Below, piece by piece: positions 1 through 7,824 of a stretch of 45,767 nucleotides of DNA. The notes under the pieces were generated by a model. The model did no database searches and was not told the DNA's origin. It saw only the letters and a program-made list of their open reading frames with translations. Each line of letters opens with the position of its first letter. Position 1 is the stretch's first letter. The translations under genes and the position numbers were made by a program. The DNA is taken from assembly GCA_019114005.1 (NCBI GenBank), contig DXGH01000039.1, forward strand, positions 1-45,767, given 5' to 3'. The stretch comes from Candidatus Acetatifactor stercoripullorum. Lineage in GTDB: Bacteria; Bacillota; Clostridia; Lachnospirales; Lachnospiraceae.

Positions 1-12
1 TATTCATTTCAG

Positions 13-80
13 ATACCTCTTGTATTTTTAGATTTTACCAACTTGCCAGGTCAGTAATAATCTAAATTTACTTGAGGTAT
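13..80. repeat. Imperfect long inverted repeat
   Basis: Two arms of about 22 bases (13-34 and 59-80) are near reverse complements. Both share ATACCTC at the outer end and TTTAGATT at the inner end, with about four mismatches between, around a 24-base centre. It lies beyond the terminator of the tRNA operon and is not in any gene I recognise. It could be a remnant of integrase arm sites, a transposon end, or a terminator-like structure without a clear T tract. Confidence 0.45.
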
Positions 81-123
81 TTTCTTTGGTCAACTCCTTT
101 ATTTAAAGTATACAGGAAGCTTT

Positions 124-201
124 CTATAAAAATTTGACCCCAATTTTGACCCCACTTATTTCAGTCTGAAACGGTTTGAAATGGTGCCAAACGGTCAAAT
201 T
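124..201 (-). pseudogene. Possible integrase 3' remnant downstream of tRNA-Met
   Basis: A short minus-strand open stretch ends at a TAG at 124-126 and reads ...EISGVKIGVKFL. The DNA contains a tandem TTTGACCCCA (133-142 and 145-154). Clostridial tyrosine recombinases often end with similar Gly-Val-Lys or Trp-Gly-Gln doublets close to their attachment site in a tRNA gene; that comparison is from memory. No start, no catalytic domain and no ribosome site are present, so at most this is the scar of a lost element. It could equally be unrelated sequence. The rest of 1-258 holds only the terminator and the inverted repeat. Confidence 0.2.
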
Positions 202-214
202 TCAATATTTTCAA

Positions 215-250
215 ACAAAAAAAGCCCGGAAATATCATATTTCAAGGCTT
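215..250 (-). terminator. Intrinsic terminator of the tRNA-Val/tRNA-Met operon
   Basis: On the minus strand, AAGCC...AAATAT pairs with ATATTT...GGCTT (one mismatch) and is followed directly by seven T residues. It starts 9 bases after the tRNA-Met 3' end. Confidence 0.85.
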
Positions 251-258
251 TCAACAAA

Positions 259-332
259 TAGCGAGAGGGGGACTTGAACCCTCGACACTGCGGGTATGAA
301 CCGCATGCTCTAGCCAGCTGAGCTATCTCGCC
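259..332 (-). tRNA. tRNA-Met (CAT), elongator type
   Basis: The minus strand folds as a full cloverleaf: acceptor GGCGAGA with TCTCGCT, D arm with AGCTCAGCTGG, anticodon loop TTCATAC with anticodon CAT, and a TTCAAGT T loop. The 3' CCA is not encoded. CAT could also be initiator Met or lysidine-modified Ile. The G-T first pair and the overall resemblance to clostridial elongator tRNA-Met favour elongator Met. It is the second gene of a two-tRNA operon, 22 bases after tRNA-Val. Confidence 0.93.
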
Positions 333-354
333 ATATAACCGGCCTTCACCGGAG

Positions 355-427
355 TGGAACCTATAGGGCTCGAACCTATGACCCTCTGCTTGTAAGGCAG
401 ATGCTCTCCCAGCTGAGCTAAGATTCC
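355..427 (-). tRNA. tRNA-Val (TAC)
   Basis: The minus strand gives acceptor GGAATCT with AGGTTCC, discriminator A, anticodon loop CTTACAA with anticodon TAC, and T loop TTCGAGC. CCA is not encoded. It is the first gene of the tRNA operon, 33 bases downstream of the -10 box. Confidence 0.95.
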
Positions 428-430
428 ATC

Positions 431-488
431 TGTCGGCTGCTTCTGCAACCGACTTTATGATTGTACAATGTGTGGTTTTTTTTGTCAA
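431..488 (-). promoter_or_regulatory. Promoter of the tRNA operon, with leader hairpin
   Basis: On the minus strand, TTGACA (483-488) and TACAAT (460-465) are separated by 17 bases, a near-consensus sigma-A promoter. Between it and tRNA-Val the leader forms a hairpin, GTCGGTTGC with GCAGCCGAC, at about 432-453. Confidence 0.85.
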
Positions 489-519
489 CAGCTTTTTTCA
501 TTTTTTGCAAAAAAGCTTT

Positions 520-2286
520 CTACATTCTCTCAGGCGCGCTGAAGCCCAGAACATCTATGCAGGTTTCCAGGATGTCTCTTGTGAGCACCAAAAGAGCGAT
601 CAGCCCCTCTTTCTTTTTTTCGTCCTCCTCGCCCAGTATCTTTGTCTCATGATAAAAATGGTTAAAATCATTGGCCAGGTCATAAATGTAAGCGCATACC
701 TTATGAGGCGCCGTCTCCTGGCAGGCAGTCTGCATCATGGCGTTAAAACCGACAAGCTGCATCATCAGCGCCTTTTCCGCAGCGTTTTCGGCCTCCCTCA
801 GCGAGGTCTCCGCCAGATTCCCGCCCTGCTCCTTGTACTTGCTCAGTATGGACTTGATACGCACGATGGTATACAAAATATACGGGCCCGTATCCCCCTC
901 AAAGGAGGTAAAGCGCTCCATGTCAAACACATAATCCTTGGATGCCTGATTAGAAAGATCGCCATATTTCAGAGCGGAAACCGCAACCATATCCGCTGCC
1001 TGCCTTGCCTCCTCTTCCGGCATATCACGTCCTTCCTTGATCTTTTTATACATTTCTTCCTTGGTATCCCGAACCAGCTCCTCCAGACGCATTACGCCGC
1101 CCTCCCTGGTCTTAAAGGGCTTTCCGTCTTTTCCGTTCATAGTGCCGAAGCCTAAAAATTTTAGCTCCGTCTCCGGTCCTACCAGCTTCGTCTTGCGGGC
1201 ACAGCGGAATACCTGTTCAAAGTACAGGTCCTGGCGCTTGTCCACCACGTAGATCATCATATCCGGGTGATAAAGGTTTCTGCGCTCCAAAATAGTGGCC
1301 AGGTCCGTGGTATTGTAGAGGGAGGCTCCGTCCGACTTTAAGATCATACAGGGAGGTATTTCCTTGGTGTCCGTCTCCTCCTTCACATCCACCACCAAAG
1401 CGCCCTCGCTCTCGTGGGCATAGCCCTCCTCCTTCATGTACTCCACCATATCCGGAATCAAATCCTGCACATCGCTCTCGCCCTTCCACAGGTCAAATTC
1501 CACATTCAGGCTGCTGTAATTTTTCTTCAGGTCTGCAATGGAAACATCCATAATATGATGCCACAGCGCCCTGTAGCCCCGCACACCCTTCTGCAGCTTA
1601 TAGGTGGCCTCCATGGCCCTTGCCTTGTAGTCCGGGTCCTCTTTTGATTTGGCGCTGGCCGCCGGGTAAATCTGTGCCAGCTGTGTTATGGTAAAGGGCG
1701 GCTCTGCGGGATACTCTCCCTGGTAGTTTTCGTCAAAATACACCAGATTGGGTTTCTCTTCTGCAAGCCATGTGATAATAAGGCCCATCTGCAGGCCCCA
1801 GTCCCCCAGATGCACATCTCCGATCACCTCATGTCCCGCATAACGGCAGATACGCTTGATGCTCTCGCCGATCACCGCAGACCTGAGATGTCCCACATGA
1901 AGAGGCTTTGCCACATTGGCTCCGCCGTAATCAATAATAATTTTCTTCGGCTTCCCAGGCATAGCAAGGCCAAATTTGGGGTCTGCCTCCATATCCTTCA
2001 GATAGCTTAACAGAAAGCTTTCCGTAATCTTTAGATTCAAAAAGCCCGGAGCTGCTGCCTGCGCCTCCTGAAACACACTACTGTCCGCAAGCTGCTTTGC
2101 AACCTCATTCGCAATGGCGATGGGAGCCTTTTTGTACTGCTTCGCTCCGGCCATGGCGCCGTTGCACTGGTATTCACACAAATCCGGACGGTTGGAAAGA
2201 GTCACTCTTCCCAGGCTGCCGTCATAGCCGGCTGCCTGAAATGCCTTCTGCATCTCCTCTGTCAGCATATCCAAAATTTTTTTCAT
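520..2286 (-). CDS. argS: Arginyl-tRNA synthetase
   Basis: Charges tRNA-Arg with arginine in the cytoplasm (class I aminoacyl-tRNA synthetase). The 588 residues match the family length. The class I signature is HVGH at residues 130-133 within GGANVAKPLHVGH. As is usual for ArgRS, the second signature is not canonical KMSKS; the equivalent region is KPFKTREGGVM. The C terminus ends in PERM, typical of the family. I start at the ATG at 2286 because GGAGG lies 7 bases upstream; the in-frame ATG at 2292 falls too close to that ribosome site. It has its own promoter between it and the upstream potassium gene, so it need not be cotranscribed with the ktr operon. The stop is followed by an A/T-rich hairpin (AGCTTTTTT with AAAAAAGCT), then the tRNA promoter. 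Confidence 0.97.
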   Translation of the reverse strand: MKKILDMLTEEMQKAFQAAGYDGSLGRVTLSNRPDLCEYQCNGAMAGAKQYKKAPIAIANEVAKQLADSSVFQEAQAAAPGFLNLKITESFLLSYLKDMEADPKFGLAMPGKPKKIIIDYGGANVAKPLHVGHLRSAVIGESIKRICRYAGHEVIGDVHLGDWGLQMGLIITWLAEEKPNLVYFDENYQGEYPAEPPFTITQLAQIYPAASAKSKEDPDYKARAMEATYKLQKGVRGYRALWHHIMDVSIADLKKNYSSLNVEFDLWKGESDVQDLIPDMVEYMKEEGYAHESEGALVVDVKEETDTKEIPPCMILKSDGASLYNTTDLATILERRNLYHPDMMIYVVDKRQDLYFEQVFRCARKTKLVGPETELKFLGFGTMNGKDGKPFKTREGGVMRLEELVRDTKEEMYKKIKEGRDMPEEEARQAADMVAVSALKYGDLSNQASKDYVFDMERFTSFEGDTGPYILYTIVRIKSILSKYKEQGGNLAETSLREAENAAEKALMMQLVGFNAMMQTACQETAPHKVCAYIYDLANDFNHFYHETKILGEEDEKKKEGLIALLVLTRDILETCIDVLGFSAPERM

Positions 2287-2302
2287 GAGCATCCTCCAAA
2301 TC

Positions 2303-2346
2303 AAACATAATATGTTTACTATAGCGTAATTTTTGCCATCCCGCAA
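2303..2346 (-). promoter_or_regulatory. argS promoter with palindrome at the start site
   Basis: On the minus strand, TTGCGG (2341-2346) and TATAGT (2318-2323) are 17 bases apart. Immediately downstream is an exact palindrome, AAACAT-AAT-ATGTTT (2303-2317), at the expected transcription start. It could be an operator or an mRNA hairpin. Confidence 0.7.
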
Positions 2347-2357
2347 TAGGGAAATGC

Positions 2358-3038
2358 TCAATCATTTTCCACCCAGGCCGCCAGCTCGCTGAAGCCCTCC
2401 GTTCCTCCTGCCACAAAAAGAATATCCCCTTCCCTGAAGGTGTACTCAGGCTTTACGCTGTCAACCAGTCCTCCTGCGTTCTCTACGGCAATGATATTTA
2501 GTCCGAAACGCCCCCTCAGATCCACCTCCAGCACCGTTTTCCCAATGATGCCCGCCGGCACTGCCATCTTGGATATATTGAGCCTTTCGCTCAGCTGGAT
2601 ATAATCCAGAACCTTGGATGTCTCAAGCCTGTGTGCCAGACGCACCGCCATGTCCTGCTCCGGGTAAACCACCTCCGCCCCAAGCTTTTTTAAGATTTCA
2701 CCGTGCTCCATGCTGGTTGCTTTGGAAACCACCTTGGGTATCCCAAGCCCTACCAGATTTAACGTGGTCAGAATGGATGTGGCAATCTGTTCGCCGATAC
2801 ACACAATGGCCACGTCACAATTCTGGATTCCCGTTTCCATCAGGGTATTCTTATCCAGATTTCTCACCACAAAGGCATTTTCCGTAAGTTCCCGCATCTC
2901 CCGGATTTTTTCCTCATTTTTATCCAGCACCAGGATTTCCGCGCCGGAAGCGGTAAGCTCTGTAGCGAGGGCATACCCAAACCGTCCAAGTCCTATAATG
3001 CCGTAGGCTATCTCTTTTTTCTTAAACATACCAAACAT
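2358..3038 (-). CDS. ktrA: Potassium uptake regulatory subunit, TrkA/KtrA family
   Basis: Cytoplasmic gating subunit that binds nucleotide and controls the KtrB/TrkH channel encoded just upstream. The 226 residues carry an N-terminal RCK_N Rossmann domain with GLGRFG at residues 16-21 and an acidic residue at the end of beta 2 (VLDKNEEKI), then an RCK_C domain after about residue 140. RCK_C domains in Firmicutes often bind c-di-AMP; this is known for the family and not visible here. I chose the ATG at 3038 with AGAGG 8 bases upstream; a longer TTG start at 3056 has no ribosome site. It is 18 bases after the channel gene, in one operon with it. Confidence 0.93.
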   Translation of the reverse strand: MFGMFKKKEIAYGIIGLGRFGYALATELTASGAEILVLDKNEEKIREMRELTENAFVVRNLDKNTLMETGIQNCDVAIVCIGEQIATSILTTLNLVGLGIPKVVSKATSMEHGEILKKLGAEVVYPEQDMAVRLAHRLETSKVLDYIQLSERLNISKMAVPAGIIGKTVLEVDLRGRFGLNIIAVENAGGLVDSVKPEYTFREGDILFVAGGTEGFSELAAWVEND

Positions 3039-3056
3039 ACTCCCATCCTCTTTCAA

Positions 3057-4355
3057 TTAACCAATTGCAATATTACCCTCTGGATAGCTGACTCTCTCTC
3101 CCTTGGCGAAATACCACAGGGAGGCAATGGTCAGCGGCCCGAGCCTGCCGATATACATAATCAGGATTGATAAAAATTTACTGCCGTCACTTAAGTCAGG
3201 GGTAATCCCTGTGGATAACCCCACCGTTCCGAATGCGCTGGTAATTTCAAACAGCGCCTCCATCAAAGAGACCTCCGGCTCCATGATGACCATTAGATAA
3301 GTACCCGTAAGGACTACCATTCCGGCAATCAAGGTGATTACCGAGGCCTTACGGAAGGCATTAGCCGGAATCGCAAAGCGAAAGCCCTTTTCAGCCCGGT
3401 TGGTGGCCGCCGATTTGATTCCCTGAAGCAGCACGAAAAACGTGCTGGTCTTGATGCCTCCGCCTGTGGAGCCCGGGGATGCGCCGATAAACATCAATGC
3501 GGTAATCACCAAAAGCCCCGCATTGGAAAAGGTTCCCAGGGGATATGTGGAAAAGCCTGCGGTTCTGGCAGAAACACTGTGAAAGAATGCCCCCAGCCAG
3601 GTAACCTCTTCCGTCAGCTTGATTAAAACCGTTCCGATGACAATCAGCGCAGCGCTCATAGACAGCACCACCTTGGCGTGCATGGAGAGTTTTTTCCAGC
3701 GAAACCTCTTGGCCCACACCTCCTGAATCACCAAAAAGCCGATCCCTCCAAAAAAAATCAAGCCGCAGGTCACCAGATTGAGCATCACATTATCCCGGTA
3801 GGGAATCAGATTCTGAAAATTCCCCAGAATATCAAAGCCGGAATTATTAAAGGCCGCAACTGAATGAAACAGACTGATTCCAAGGGCCTTAAAGGGCGGA
3901 TAATCCTGCACAAACACAAGAAAGCTGAGTACCGCTCCTATTCCCTCAAAGATGAGGGTCATTATAAAAATACTTTTTACAAAGCGGACCAGTCCCCGCC
4001 CGGAATCCAGGTTCATGGCCTCTCTGATGATACTTCTCCCCTTTAGATTCACCCTTCTTCCCATTGCCAGAATGATACCGGCCCCCACAGCCGTCACGCC
4101 TAAGCCCCCGATCTGAATCAGAGTTCCCAGGAAAAACTGTCCCAAGGGCGTAAAGGTATCCCCTGCGTCAATCGCGATCAGGCCCGTAACACATACCGCG
4201 CTGGTGGAGGTGTAGAGCGCGTCAATATAACGCACCTTTACACCGTCCTGAATGCTGCAAGGGAGCATCAAAAGCCCCGATCCCAGCAGAATCACAAAAG
4301 CAAATCCCAGGGCAATAATGCGTCCGGGGGACTGCTTTTTAATCATCTTAAACAT
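3057..4355 (-). CDS. ktrB: Potassium channel subunit, TrkH/KtrB family
   Basis: Membrane K+ translocating subunit. The 432 residues hold the four pseudo-repeated pore loops of the superfamily, each with the filter glycine: SAVCVTGL, NNSGFDILGN, ARTAGFSTYPLG and AFGTVGLSTG. Its length fits KtrB rather than the longer TrkH, and the partner carries one RCK_N/RCK_C pair, also Ktr-like. The start has AGGGG 9 bases upstream; a second in-frame ATG lies 3 codons in. It is 12 bases after the P-type ATPase, so the three genes form one transcription unit. Confidence 0.94.
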   Translation of the reverse strand: MFKMIKKQSPGRIIALGFAFVILLGSGLLMLPCSIQDGVKVRYIDALYTSTSAVCVTGLIAIDAGDTFTPLGQFFLGTLIQIGGLGVTAVGAGIILAMGRRVNLKGRSIIREAMNLDSGRGLVRFVKSIFIMTLIFEGIGAVLSFLVFVQDYPPFKALGISLFHSVAAFNNSGFDILGNFQNLIPYRDNVMLNLVTCGLIFFGGIGFLVIQEVWAKRFRWKKLSMHAKVVLSMSAALIVIGTVLIKLTEEVTWLGAFFHSVSARTAGFSTYPLGTFSNAGLLVITALMFIGASPGSTGGGIKTSTFFVLLQGIKSAATNRAEKGFRFAIPANAFRKASVITLIAGMVVLTGTYLMVIMEPEVSLMEALFEITSAFGTVGLSTGITPDLSDGSKFLSILIMYIGRLGPLTIASLWYFAKGERVSYPEGNIAIG

Positions 4356-4367
4356 ACAAAGCTACCC

Positions 4368-7025
4368 CTATTTCAATTTTTTCTGTATCAGCTTAGCCAG
4401 CTCGCCGCCAAGCATAGGCAGGAACGCAAAAAGAAGCGCTGCCAAAAGCTCATCAACGGTTAACGGCACAGTACTGAACACGGGGTTCAAAAACGGCACA
4501 TAAATGCTGGCTGCCATAAACGCGACAGATGCAAGCACACACTTATTCAGATATCCGTTTTCAAACACCTTCATCCGAAAGACAGAGACAGTCTCAGAGC
4601 GGGCGGAATAAGCCCGAAGGAGCTCTCCCAAAACAATGGTAAAGAAGCAGGCGCTTCTGGCAACGTCCAGGGAATCGTGCACATAAAGTCCATAGAGGAA
4701 GGATCCAAGGGTTCCCGCCGCAAGGGCAAGGCTCTGAATCATCACCGCCACCGCCATTTTTTTGTTCACAATGGGCTCTGCCGGGTCTCTGGGCTTTCGC
4801 TCCATGACTCCGGGCTCCTCCTTCTCCATTCCCAGAGCAAAGGCAGGAAACGCATCTGTGATCAAGTTAATGGAAAGCAGCTGGATTGCCACCAGGGGAA
4901 CCGGAAGGTCAAAGAGCATGGCAAATAAAATCACCAGAATTTCCCCAATGTTGCAGGAGAGCAAAAATCCCACCACCTTGCGGATATTGCTGTAGATGGT
5001 GCGTCCCTCCGCAACTGCCCGCACAATGCTGGCAAAATTGTCGTCGGTTAATATCATGTCCGCCGCTTCCTTGGACACGTCTGTCCCCGTAATGCCCATG
5101 GCAATACCGATATCGGCATGCTTTAAGGAAGGCGCATCGTTTACGCCGTCGCCGGTCATTGCCGCAATATTTCCGTTTGCCCGAACCGCATCCACCAGAC
5201 GCACCTTGTGCTCAGGGGATACCCTGGCAAAAATGTTGGTCTTTTTCACACACTGGCGCAGTTCATCGTCGCTCATCTGGGAGATTTCCCTTCCCTCTAC
5301 GGTGCGATCCGTTTCAATTCCAAGCTGTCTGCCGATGGCGCTTGCCGTAATCTTGTGGTCGCCGGTAATCATTTTTACCTGGATGCCCGCTCTCTTACAT
5401 ACGGCTACCGCATCCTTTGCCTCCTCCCTGGGCGGATCGATCATGCCCATGAGGCCCACAAAGGTCAAGTGATCCTCCATTTCCAGAGAAGCCTCCGCCC
5501 GGTCTGTCACACGATAGGCAACTCCGATGACCCGAAGAGCCGCCTCCGCAAACCGCTGATTCTGGGCTAAGATTTCCTCCCGCTTCTGGTCGTCCAAAGA
5601 AACGGCCTCTCCGCCGATCTCTATTTTTTCGCACCGGCGCAAAAGCTCATCCGGGGCTCCCTTTGTGTACATCACAATCTGTCCGTCTATCTTGTGGAAG
5701 GTGGACATAAGCTTTCTGTCTGAATCAAAGGGAATCTCCTGGATGCGGGGATATTTTTTCTCCCATGCGTCCTTCTCCATGGAACACTTATAAGCCAGAA
5801 CCACCATGGCGCCCTCTGTGGGGTCTCCGATGATGGACTCGTCCTTGGGATGATAGGAGGCGTCGTTGCACAAAAGTCCTCCCTCAATGAGCTTTTTCAC
5901 CGAGTCCCCGGCCTCGCGGCCGTCCTTATCCGTCACCGCTCCCTCGGGACTGTAGCCGCTGCCGCTGACATGATACACCTGCTCTCCGTCATAGAGCTTT
6001 TGAATGGTCATCTTGTTCTGGGTCAGCGTTCCCGTTTTATCAGAGCAGATCACCGTTGTGCTGCCCAATGTCTCCACCGCGCTGAGGCGCTTTATGATAG
6101 CGTTGCACTTTACCATCTTCTGCATTCCCATGGCCAGGACAACCGTCACCACAACAGTAAGTCCCTCGGGAATTGCAGCCACGGCCAGGGAAACAGAGGT
6201 CATAAAGATATCAAACAGCTCCATGCCATGCCACAGGCCCAGCAGGAAAATCAATACGCAGATGCCAAGACACACAATTCCCAAAAGCTTTCCCAGGCTG
6301 TCCAGCTTTTTCTGCAGCGGGGTTGCCTCATCAGGAACCTGGTTGAGCATACCCGCAATATTTCCCATCTGGGTCTGCATGCCGATATCGGTGATGACGC
6401 CCTTTCCCCGGCCATAGGTAATCACCGTTCCCATATAGGCGCAGTTTACCCGGTCTCCTAAGGCCGCATCCTCCTTAAGCAGCGCTTGGGCATCCTTCTC
6501 AACGGGAACGGATTCCCCGGTGAGAGCCGCTTCATCAATCTTGAGATTCACCGTTTCTATCAGCCGTAAATCTGCCGGAATATAATCCCCTGCTTCTAAA
6601 ATGGCAATGTCTCCGGGAACCACATCCGAGGATGCCACCTGGATGATTTCTCCCTCCCGCAGCACCTTTGCATGGGGACTGGCCATTTCCTTTAAGGCCT
6701 TTAAGGCGTTGCTCGCCTTATTTTCCTGATAAACCCCAAGTATGGTGTTAAGCACCACAATGGCGATGATAATGACGCCCTCCAGGGTTTCTCCAAGAGC
6801 CACAGAAATCACTGCGGCGATAATCAGAATAATCACCAGAAAGTCCTTCAGCTGTTCCAGCGCCATCTGAAATACGGTCTTTTCTTTTCCGCCCTCCAGC
6901 CGGTTTTTGCCATACCGCGCGCTGCGCTCATCGGCCTCCTTCTTTGTCAGACCTGTAGACAAATCCACCCCAAGGGCCTTTGCCGTATCTTCCGCCGATT
7001 GATTAAAATAAATTTTTGTGTCCAT
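4368..7025 (-). CDS. Calcium-transporting P2A-type ATPase
   Basis: Pumps cations, most probably Ca2+, out of the cell using ATP. The 885 residues contain the actuator TGES (169-172), PEGL in membrane helix 4 (286-289), the phosphorylated Asp in DKTGTLT (D329), MITGD, and the hinge TGDGVND. Helix 5 reads CNIGEIL and helix 6 NLITDAFPA; the Asn/Glu and Asn/Thr/Asp set matches the SERCA/PacL calcium sites, which is why I favour Ca2+ over Na+/K+ or Mg2+. I start at the ATG at 7025 (GGAGG 6 bases upstream); an upstream in-frame ATG would place that ribosome site inside the gene. It leads the pump-ktrB-ktrA operon. Confidence 0.9.
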   Translation of the reverse strand: MDTKIYFNQSAEDTAKALGVDLSTGLTKKEADERSARYGKNRLEGGKEKTVFQMALEQLKDFLVIILIIAAVISVALGETLEGVIIIAIVVLNTILGVYQENKASNALKALKEMASPHAKVLREGEIIQVASSDVVPGDIAILEAGDYIPADLRLIETVNLKIDEAALTGESVPVEKDAQALLKEDAALGDRVNCAYMGTVITYGRGKGVITDIGMQTQMGNIAGMLNQVPDEATPLQKKLDSLGKLLGIVCLGICVLIFLLGLWHGMELFDIFMTSVSLAVAAIPEGLTVVVTVVLAMGMQKMVKCNAIIKRLSAVETLGSTTVICSDKTGTLTQNKMTIQKLYDGEQVYHVSGSGYSPEGAVTDKDGREAGDSVKKLIEGGLLCNDASYHPKDESIIGDPTEGAMVVLAYKCSMEKDAWEKKYPRIQEIPFDSDRKLMSTFHKIDGQIVMYTKGAPDELLRRCEKIEIGGEAVSLDDQKREEILAQNQRFAEAALRVIGVAYRVTDRAEASLEMEDHLTFVGLMGMIDPPREEAKDAVAVCKRAGIQVKMITGDHKITASAIGRQLGIETDRTVEGREISQMSDDELRQCVKKTNIFARVSPEHKVRLVDAVRANGNIAAMTGDGVNDAPSLKHADIGIAMGITGTDVSKEAADMILTDDNFASIVRAVAEGRTIYSNIRKVVGFLLSCNIGEILVILFAMLFDLPVPLVAIQLLSINLITDAFPAFALGMEKEEPGVMERKPRDPAEPIVNKKMAVAVMIQSLALAAGTLGSFLYGLYVHDSLDVARSACFFTIVLGELLRAYSARSETVSVFRMKVFENGYLNKCVLASVAFMAASIYVPFLNPVFSTVPLTVDELLAALLFAFLPMLGGELAKLIQKKLK

Positions 7026-7064
7026 TTTCTTCCTCCGTAACACACACGCTTACTTACAATCCTA

Positions 7065-7093
7065 ATACTAGTATAGAGGAACAGCCCCGTCAA
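7065..7093 (-). promoter_or_regulatory. Promoter of the Ca2+-ATPase/ktr operon
   Basis: On the minus strand, TTGACG (7088-7093) and TAGTAT (7065-7070) are 17 bases apart, 40 bases ahead of the start codon. The -35 box lies just downstream of the queH stop codon. Confidence 0.6.
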
Positions 7094-7116
7094 GTACAAG
7101 GCAGGTTAAGGAACAG

Positions 7117-7788
7117 TTAAGATATGTTATCCCTTTTCTCCCGGCTCTTTGACGAAGCCTCTTTCCTTCTTTGTGCCCGGGAAAAGGCGCAGCCGCAGTA
7201 ATCCTGTCTGTAGAGACCGTACTCGCCGGACAGCTCCACAGAGCGCTTGTACCCGTTCTTTTTCTTAAAATCAGATGGCAGCCATGCCGTCTGGTATTTT
7301 TCGGACACAGCCTGTCCGATCTCATTGATCTTCTGCGCATTTTTTAAAGGACTTATGGTCAGGGTTGTGCCAAAATAATCATAGCTTCCCTCCTGCGCCC
7401 TCTTTGCCGCCTCTCCCAGCCGAAGCTCAAAGCATCGGAAGCATCTCTCTCCCCCTTCGGGACAGCTCTCACAGCCCTTTGCCATGTCAAAGAAATCCTG
7501 CGGCCGGTAGTCCCCTTCCAAAATCTCTATGGGATAGCCCCGCTTTTCTTTGTTGTAGGCGCCAATCAGACGCTTTTGCTCCTCCATCCTTTTTTTGTAT
7601 TCCTCCTCCATGGAAATGTTGGGATTATAATAAAATACAGTTATCAAAAAACGGGAGCAGAGATACTCCAGCACATAGCTGCTGCAAGGGGCGCAGCAGC
7701 TGTGCAGCAGCAGGGAAGGAACCCTTCCCTCCCTGTCTATGCGCTCCAGTATTTTTTCCAATTCCTTCTGGTAATTTACCTGGTTCAT
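7117..7788 (-). CDS. queH: Epoxyqueuosine reductase QueH
   Basis: Last step of queuosine synthesis: reduces epoxyqueuosine to queuosine in tRNA, replacing the unrelated QueG (DUF208 family). The 223 residues show HSCCAPCS near the N terminus (Cys31, Cys32, Cys35), a second set of cysteines in the middle (GCESCP...CFRC), and YCGC near the C terminus, which together bind the iron cofactors of this family. The chosen ATG at 7788 has a GGGACGG-like ribosome site; the upstream ATG at 7815 has none. It lies 36 bases after the GH13 gene and is probably cotranscribed, though the functions are unrelated. Confidence 0.9.
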   Translation of the reverse strand: MNQVNYQKELEKILERIDREGRVPSLLLHSCCAPCSSYVLEYLCSRFLITVFYYNPNISMEEEYKKRMEEQKRLIGAYNKEKRGYPIEILEGDYRPQDFFDMAKGCESCPEGGERCFRCFELRLGEAAKRAQEGSYDYFGTTLTISPLKNAQKINEIGQAVSEKYQTAWLPSDFKKKNGYKRSVELSGEYGLYRQDYCGCAFSRAQRRKEASSKSREKRDNIS

Positions 7789-7824
7789 TTTTCCGTCCCT
7801 TTTCACTGCAGCCATCCATTCGGT

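Noticed and set aside
195..488. 97-codon minus-strand frame across the tRNAs
   Set aside because: It reads through both tRNA genes; the tRNAs explain the sequence.
457..1155. 232-codon plus-strand open frame
   Set aside because: Antisense to argS and the tRNA promoter; no family match.
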